From Bacillota bacterium (lineage in GTDB: Bacteria; Bacillota; Clostridia; Lachnospirales; Bianqueaceae): a stretch of 64,000 nt of DNA. Shown here in pieces: positions 61,897-64,000 of the stretch. Positions within the stretch are counted from its first letter, which is position 1. Each line of letters starts with the position of its first letter. The stretch is from assembly GCA_017442535.1 (NCBI GenBank), contig JAFRZL010000010.1:83714-147713 (forward strand). The letters run 5' to 3'. The notes under the pieces are model-generated. The model worked only from the letters and a program-made list of their open reading frames with translations. It made no database searches and was not told where the DNA came from. The position numbers and the translations under genes are program-made.

Positions 61897-61928
61897 CGAA
61901 CAAATACTGAAAACAGGAGGCTGTTTGG

Positions 61929-62822
61929 ATGGAACCTATATTGCAGACATTTGACCTGACCAAGAGGTACGGTCTTAAGGCCGCTCTGGACAGTGTCAAT
62001 ATGACAGTGGAACGGGGAGACATCTATGGATTTATCGGCCGCAACGGTGCAGGTAAGACGACTTTGATGCGTGTGGTTCTGGGAATGACCGACGCGACGT
62101 CCGGCAGAGTGGAATTGTTCGGCGGACGTTCGCTCCGCACAACAGGTATGAAGATTGGCTCGCTGATCGAAAGCCCGGCTTTCTATCACAACTGTTCCGC
62201 CAAGGAGAACCTGGTGCGATTCTCCATCATCAGCGGAGCGGACAAGCGCGAAGTGGACAAACTTCTGGAAATAGTGGGCCTGGGCGATACAGGCAATAAG
62301 CGCGCGGGCCAGTTTTCGCTCGGCATGAAGCAGCGTCTCGGCATTGCCATCGCACTGCTGAATCACCCGGAGTTTCTGGTGCTGGATGAACCGATCAACG
62401 GACTGGATCCTGCCGGCATTATGCAGATCCGCAATCTGCTGCATCAGACCAATCAGGAATACGGTACCACGATCCTGATATCCAGCCATCTGCTGGATGA
62501 GCTTGGCAAGCTCGCGACCAAATACGGTATTATTAATGAAGGAAAACTTGTTGAAGAAGTCGCGGCCGATGAACTGGAGAGGCGCTGTGAGCAGAAGCTT
62601 CGCATCCGGGTAGATGATCCTGCCCGCGCACGCGAGATCCTGTCCGCTAGGATCCCGATGGAAGATATGACCATCGGGGACGGCGAACTCATCCTCAACT
62701 CCCATCTGGACGAGAGCGCGGAGATCAACCATCAGCTCGCCCTCAGCAATCTGATGGTCAGCGGAATCGAGCATATTTCCGGCGATCTGGAGCAATATTT
62801 CGTAGAAAGGATCGGTGGATGA
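61929..62822 (+). CDS. ABC transporter ATP-binding protein (BcrA/lantibiotic-immunity type)
   Basis: 297 residues. Walker A GRNGAGKTT (37-45), signature FSLGMKQR, Walker B FLVLDEPINGLD and the switch His in LISSHLLDELGKLA. The ~70-residue C-terminal extension and IESPAFYHNCSAKENL are typical of the bacitracin and lantibiotic self-protection group. Partner permease follows after 1 bp. Shine-Dalgarno aggagg present. Confidence 0.92.
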   Translation: MEPILQTFDLTKRYGLKAALDSVNMTVERGDIYGFIGRNGAGKTTLMRVVLGMTDATSGRVELFGGRSLRTTGMKIGSLIESPAFYHNCSAKENLVRFSIISGADKREVDKLLEIVGLGDTGNKRAGQFSLGMKQRLGIAIALLNHPEFLVLDEPINGLDPAGIMQIRNLLHQTNQEYGTTILISSHLLDELGKLATKYGIINEGKLVEEVAADELERRCEQKLRIRVDDPARAREILSARIPMEDMTIGDGELILNSHLDESAEINHQLALSNLMVSGIEHISGDLEQYFVERIGG

Positions 62823-62823
62823 G

Positions 62824-63612
62824 ATGGCAAAACTGGTTAAATTTGAACTTCACAAACTGTTCAGGCAGAAAAGCTTCTATATTATTATGATTTTGATTGC
62901 AGGCGTTGCATTTCTGACAACCTTTGTGACCCGGAAGGCGCTTAACTGGACCGGCTTTGGCATCGAGGGAATGGAAGGCCTTCCCGTTGACAGCCTCAAA
63001 GCAGCAATACATGCCAGATTTTTCCTGCTTGAAGGGATAGAAAACAGTGCGTTCTCCACATTCCTGGTGGTATTTGCTTCGATTTTTGTCTGCATGGATT
63101 ATGTAGAAAAGACGGCAAAGAATATTGCGGCCAAGGGATATACCCGCATGCAGATTCTTTTTTCCAAGTATTTTGTCACACTGATCGGTACACTGCTGCT
63201 GACGCTGGTGATGTGGGGAGCTAATTTTGGCTTCGGTGCACTCTACGGAGGGATTCCGAAAGAATGGCCGGCCATTGTCTTTGCCGCGCTGGGCACACAG
63301 CTGATGGGAGTCCTGGGACTGGTGACGGCCTATTTCTTCCTCAGCCAATGGGTCAGAAAGACCGGCGCAGCCATTGCGCTCGGCATCATTCTGCCGACGG
63401 TTGTAGCCCTGCTCCTGGAGCTGCTGGAGATCCTGCTTAAAATTCCGAACAAGATCACCCCGTACTGGCTGTCCACATGCCTTCAGTCGATTTCTGAGGA
63501 TATCGACGGACTGACGTGGAAAAATATTACCCGGACGCTGATGGTGAGCTGCGGTTACATCGCCGGGTTCCTTCTCCTGAGCACCCTGGTGGCGAGCAAA
63601 CGCGACGTGTAA
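62824..63612 (+). CDS. ABC-2-type permease
   Basis: 262 residues from ATG 62824, 1 bp after the ATPase stop; the in-frame GTG at 62815 overlaps that gene. About six TM helices; the opening MAKLVKFELHKLFRQKSFYI is typical of permeases in the ABC-2 exporter group. Probably exports or excludes a peptide antibiotic, by analogy only. Confidence 0.88.
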   Translation: MAKLVKFELHKLFRQKSFYIIMILIAGVAFLTTFVTRKALNWTGFGIEGMEGLPVDSLKAAIHARFFLLEGIENSAFSTFLVVFASIFVCMDYVEKTAKNIAAKGYTRMQILFSKYFVTLIGTLLLTLVMWGANFGFGALYGGIPKEWPAIVFAALGTQLMGVLGLVTAYFFLSQWVRKTGAAIALGIILPTVVALLLELLEILLKIPNKITPYWLSTCLQSISEDIDGLTWKNITRTLMVSCGYIAGFLLLSTLVASKRDV

Positions 63613-63710
63613 GAGTGGGGGGAAAACACCCCGGTTTTCCGGTGTAAAGCGCAAAAGACGCCCGGATTTTTGCGCCAAAGTGAGCCCGGAAATCATGCCA
63701 AACTGTCAAA

Positions 63711-63735
63711 AAACGGCTTATTCAAGCCGTTTTTT
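63711..63735 (+). terminator. Rho-independent terminator of the ABC operon
   Basis: aaaacggctt and aagccgtttt around attc, followed by TTT. Confidence 0.85.
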
Positions 63736-63785
63736 TGACTTCAGAAAAACTCTCAAAAAAAGTTTCAAAAAATGAAAAAAAGTTG

Positions 63786-63814
63786 TTGACAAAGGGAGGA
63801 CGTTGTGGTAGAAT
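63786..63814 (+). promoter_or_regulatory. Strong promoter, probably of an rRNA operon
   Basis: TTGACA (63786-63791), 17-nt spacer, TAGAAT (63809-63814), preceded by A/T-rich runs that could be an UP element. Confidence 0.7.
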
Positions 63815-64000
63815 AGCATTCGCACTTGCGAAATGCGGGAAACCGCAGGAGCGAGTGACCGACATTCGACCGGTTACGGACGAATGCGGAGGGACCTTGA
63901 AAATCCAACAGTGTAGCATCTAAAGCAAAGAAATGGTAAGCAACGAAAGTTGCAACCCGAACAAGTTTTTTTGAGAACAACCCAAAAAACAGTGATTAAC
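63815..64000 (+). ncRNA. Probable 5' leader of an rRNA operon (16S beyond the right edge)
   Basis: No credible ORF. Several short inverted repeats (gcattcgcac / gcgaaatgc; gaccgacattcg / cgaatgcgg) and the phrase ccttgaaaatcc, which resembles the spacer sequence found before 16S genes in Clostridia (ccttgaaaactg). The 16S start itself (agagtttgatcctgg) is not inside the window, so this is inference. Confidence 0.5.

Noticed and set aside
1..64000. tRNA genes
   Set aside because: I looked for TTC-arm type GGTTCGAATCC motifs with matching arms and found none that are convincing by eye; a tRNA scan would be decisive.

Overview
The window looks like a chromosomal piece of a fairly GC-rich anaerobic Firmicute of the class Clostridia. 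The signs are: T-box leaders in front of tyrS and trpB2, vegetative promoters close to TTGACA-17-TATAAT, strong Shine-Dalgarno sequences, BlaI/BlaR1-type and LytTR/AgrC-type regulators, a K+-dependent type membrane pyrophosphatase, and a rich set of lipoproteins. Genus cannot be called from the sequence alone.

Layout. 0-2.6 kb: a 5'-truncated SGNH/rhamnogalacturonan-acetylesterase-like enzyme and an alpha/alpha-toroid protein, probably plant-glycan breakdown. 2.6-8.9 kb: lipoproteins, pyroglutamyl peptidase, two consecutive G3E (CobW-type) metallochaperone GTPases (one with an extreme His/Asp tail, one fused to a DUF1980/YcgQ-like domain) and proA. 8.9-12.9 kb: ABC exporter and hslO (Hsp33).

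12.9-23.5 kb is an AT-richer accessory island. It begins immediately after hslO, and the last 39 bp of hslO are repeated at 16152-16190. The first module holds a secreted S1-type serine protease, a membrane protein, and a membrane-anchored stand-alone copy of the protease's propeptide-like domain. A second part is an array of duplicated units separated by a recurring inverted repeat plus promoter: a CHAT/caspase-like secreted protein whose signal peptide is cut off by one in-frame stop, three related PepSY-like proteins (one intact, one chimeric, one headless), a small secreted protein with a small membrane protein, a membrane-anchored unknown, and a LytTR response regulator with an AgrC-like sensor kinase. 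The island ends in decayed genes: a truncated paralogue of the membrane protein and a frameshifted lipoprotein.

23.7-47.8 kb is mostly core: pepF, an RluA-type pseudouridine synthase, a YczE-like protein, hppA, a NusG-II protein with a HepI-type transporter, an HtrA protease, a lone BlaI-type repressor, a 1.07 kaa secreted protein, T-box-tyrS, an AEC transporter, a LeuC/LeuD pair coupled to malic enzyme, a cyclase-family hydrolase, a CASTOR/POLLUX-like channel and a family-6 type DNA glycosylase.

47.8-64 kb: a very large zinc-ribbon membrane protein with a HELLH motif, a second zinc-ribbon membrane protein, a TSUP transporter, a BlaI-BlaR1-type pair with operator dyads over its promoter, an Mrr-like nuclease, guaA, a PHP-domain protein, a D-lyxose isomerase, Trp T-box-trpB2, a BcrA-type ABC exporter, and at the right edge a strong promoter and leader that look like the start of an rRNA operon.
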